A DNA stretch of 6,718 nt, from the NCBI GenBank assembly GCA_017621115.1, contig JAGATU010000049.1, positions 1 to 6,718 on the forward strand. The letters run 5' to 3'. Position 1 is the stretch's first letter, and the number at the start of each line of letters is the position of its first letter. The position numbers were made by a program, and so were the translations under genes. This DNA comes from Lachnospiraceae bacterium. GTDB taxonomy: Bacteria; Bacillota_A; Clostridia; Lachnospirales; Lachnospiraceae. Positions 6,503 to 6,718 of this stretch are shown in pieces. The notes under the pieces were generated by a model. That model saw only the letters and a list, made by a program, of their open reading frames with translations, was not told the DNA's origin and made no database searches.

Positions 6503-6578
6503 CTTGCGCTCAGGTTTAGGACACTCCGACCGGGCCTTGGTGCAAAGCGTAATAATTTGAATAAAGGAGATTGTGAGA
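6492..6578 (+). promoter_or_regulatory. Structured rpsO 5' leader, candidate S15 autoregulatory RNA
   Basis: The stretch 6502-6549 is clearly GC-richer than its surroundings and folds by eye. An outer stem pairs 6502-6509 (GCTTGCGC) with 6540-6548 (GTGCAAAGC), leaving one bulged A. Inside, GGTT (6513-6516) can pair with GACC (6528-6531) and GGA (6519-6521) with TCC (6525-6527). Alternatively CAGG (6511-6514) can pair with CCTTG (6535-6539). CTCC at 6524-6527 is complementary to GGAG in the ribosome binding site (6566-6569). S15 represses its own mRNA through leader structures in several bacterial groups, with unrelated folds. Assignment here is inferred from position and structure only. Confidence 0.5.
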
Positions 6579-6718
6579 ATGATCGCAAAAGAAAAGAAAG
6601 CAGCAATTATCAAAGAGTATGCATTAAAGGAAGGCGATACAGGTTCACCTGAAGTACAGATCGCTGTATTAACTGCAAGAATCAAAGAACTTACAGAGCA
6701 TATGAAAGCTAATCCTAA
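6579..6718 (+). CDS. rpsO: 30S ribosomal protein S15, 5' portion (cut by window end)
   Basis: The ATG at 6579 opens [20 protein letters not shown], then [26 protein letters not shown], the unmistakable N-terminus of S15. S15 is a primary 16S rRNA-binding protein that nucleates the central domain (platform) of the 30S subunit. About half of the usual 85-90 residues are present, with no stop before the window end. AAGGAG at 6564-6569 lies 9 bases from ATG. A GTG at 6573 is in frame but only 3 bases from that site, so ATG is preferred. rpsO downstream of truB/ribF, often followed by pnp, is the common bacterial order. Confidence 0.96.
   Translation, partial: MIAKEKKAAIIKEYALKEGDTGSPEVQIAVLTARIKELTEHMKANP

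Noticed and set aside
6272..6685. Open frames 6272-6484 (+) and 6458-6685 (-) near the end
   Set aside because: The first is an alternate frame inside the NlpC/P60 catalytic domain; the second is antisense to the rpsO promoter, leader and gene. Neither resembles a known protein.
1..6718. Mobile element, phage, CRISPR or defence system
   Set aside because: No transposase, integrase, direct-repeat array, attachment site or unfamiliar gene is present; every gene belongs to a well-known family.

Overview
The window reads as a chromosomal translation/RNA-metabolism block of a low-to-moderate GC Gram-positive, most likely a member of the Clostridia close to Lachnospiraceae. This rests on the gene order infB-rbfA-nrnA-truB-ribF-(cell-wall hydrolase)-rpsO, strong AAGGAG-type ribosome binding sites, TTG start codons, sigma-A type promoters, and the wording of the IF-2, TruB and S15 proteins. 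All genes are on the + strand. I see no mobile element, CRISPR array, tRNA or rRNA.

Region 1 (1-3331): the 3' part of infB, then rbfA and nrnA, closely packed and probably one transcript starting upstream of the window. The infB frame carries an in-frame TAA at 199-201. A little downstream, its GTPase P-loop reads GHVEHVKT instead of the near-invariant GHVDHGKT, and the usual DAIR reads DAIL. The rest of the protein looks normal. The cluster of damaging changes in an essential gene suggests sequence error or a local mutational event more than a new function, but it is the most striking anomaly here.

Region 2 (3332-5293): truB and ribF, with short gaps, Shine-Dalgarno sites at or near the preceding stops, and TTG start-codon use. 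The genes of regions 1 and 2 serve translation initiation (IF-2), 30S maturation (RbfA), nanoRNA/pAp turnover (NrnA), tRNA pseudouridine-55 synthesis (TruB) and FMN/FAD synthesis (RibF).

Region 3 (5294-6447): a secreted two-SH3b NlpC/P60 peptidoglycan hydrolase with its own near-consensus promoter (TTGACA-N17-TATACT). Just downstream of the -10 lies a triplet of TGTAACA words, two of them spaced exactly as a WalR/YycF box (TGTWAH-N5-TGTWAH). This is the most attractive regulatory hypothesis in the window: a wall-stress two-component operator placed on a wall hydrolase gene inside a translation cluster.

Region 4 (6448-6718): an rpsO promoter (TTTACA-N17-TATAAT with extended -10) sitting inside a 14-bp-arm inverted repeat, a structured GC-richer leader that could be an S15 autoregulatory RNA, and the first 46 codons of rpsO, cut by the window end.
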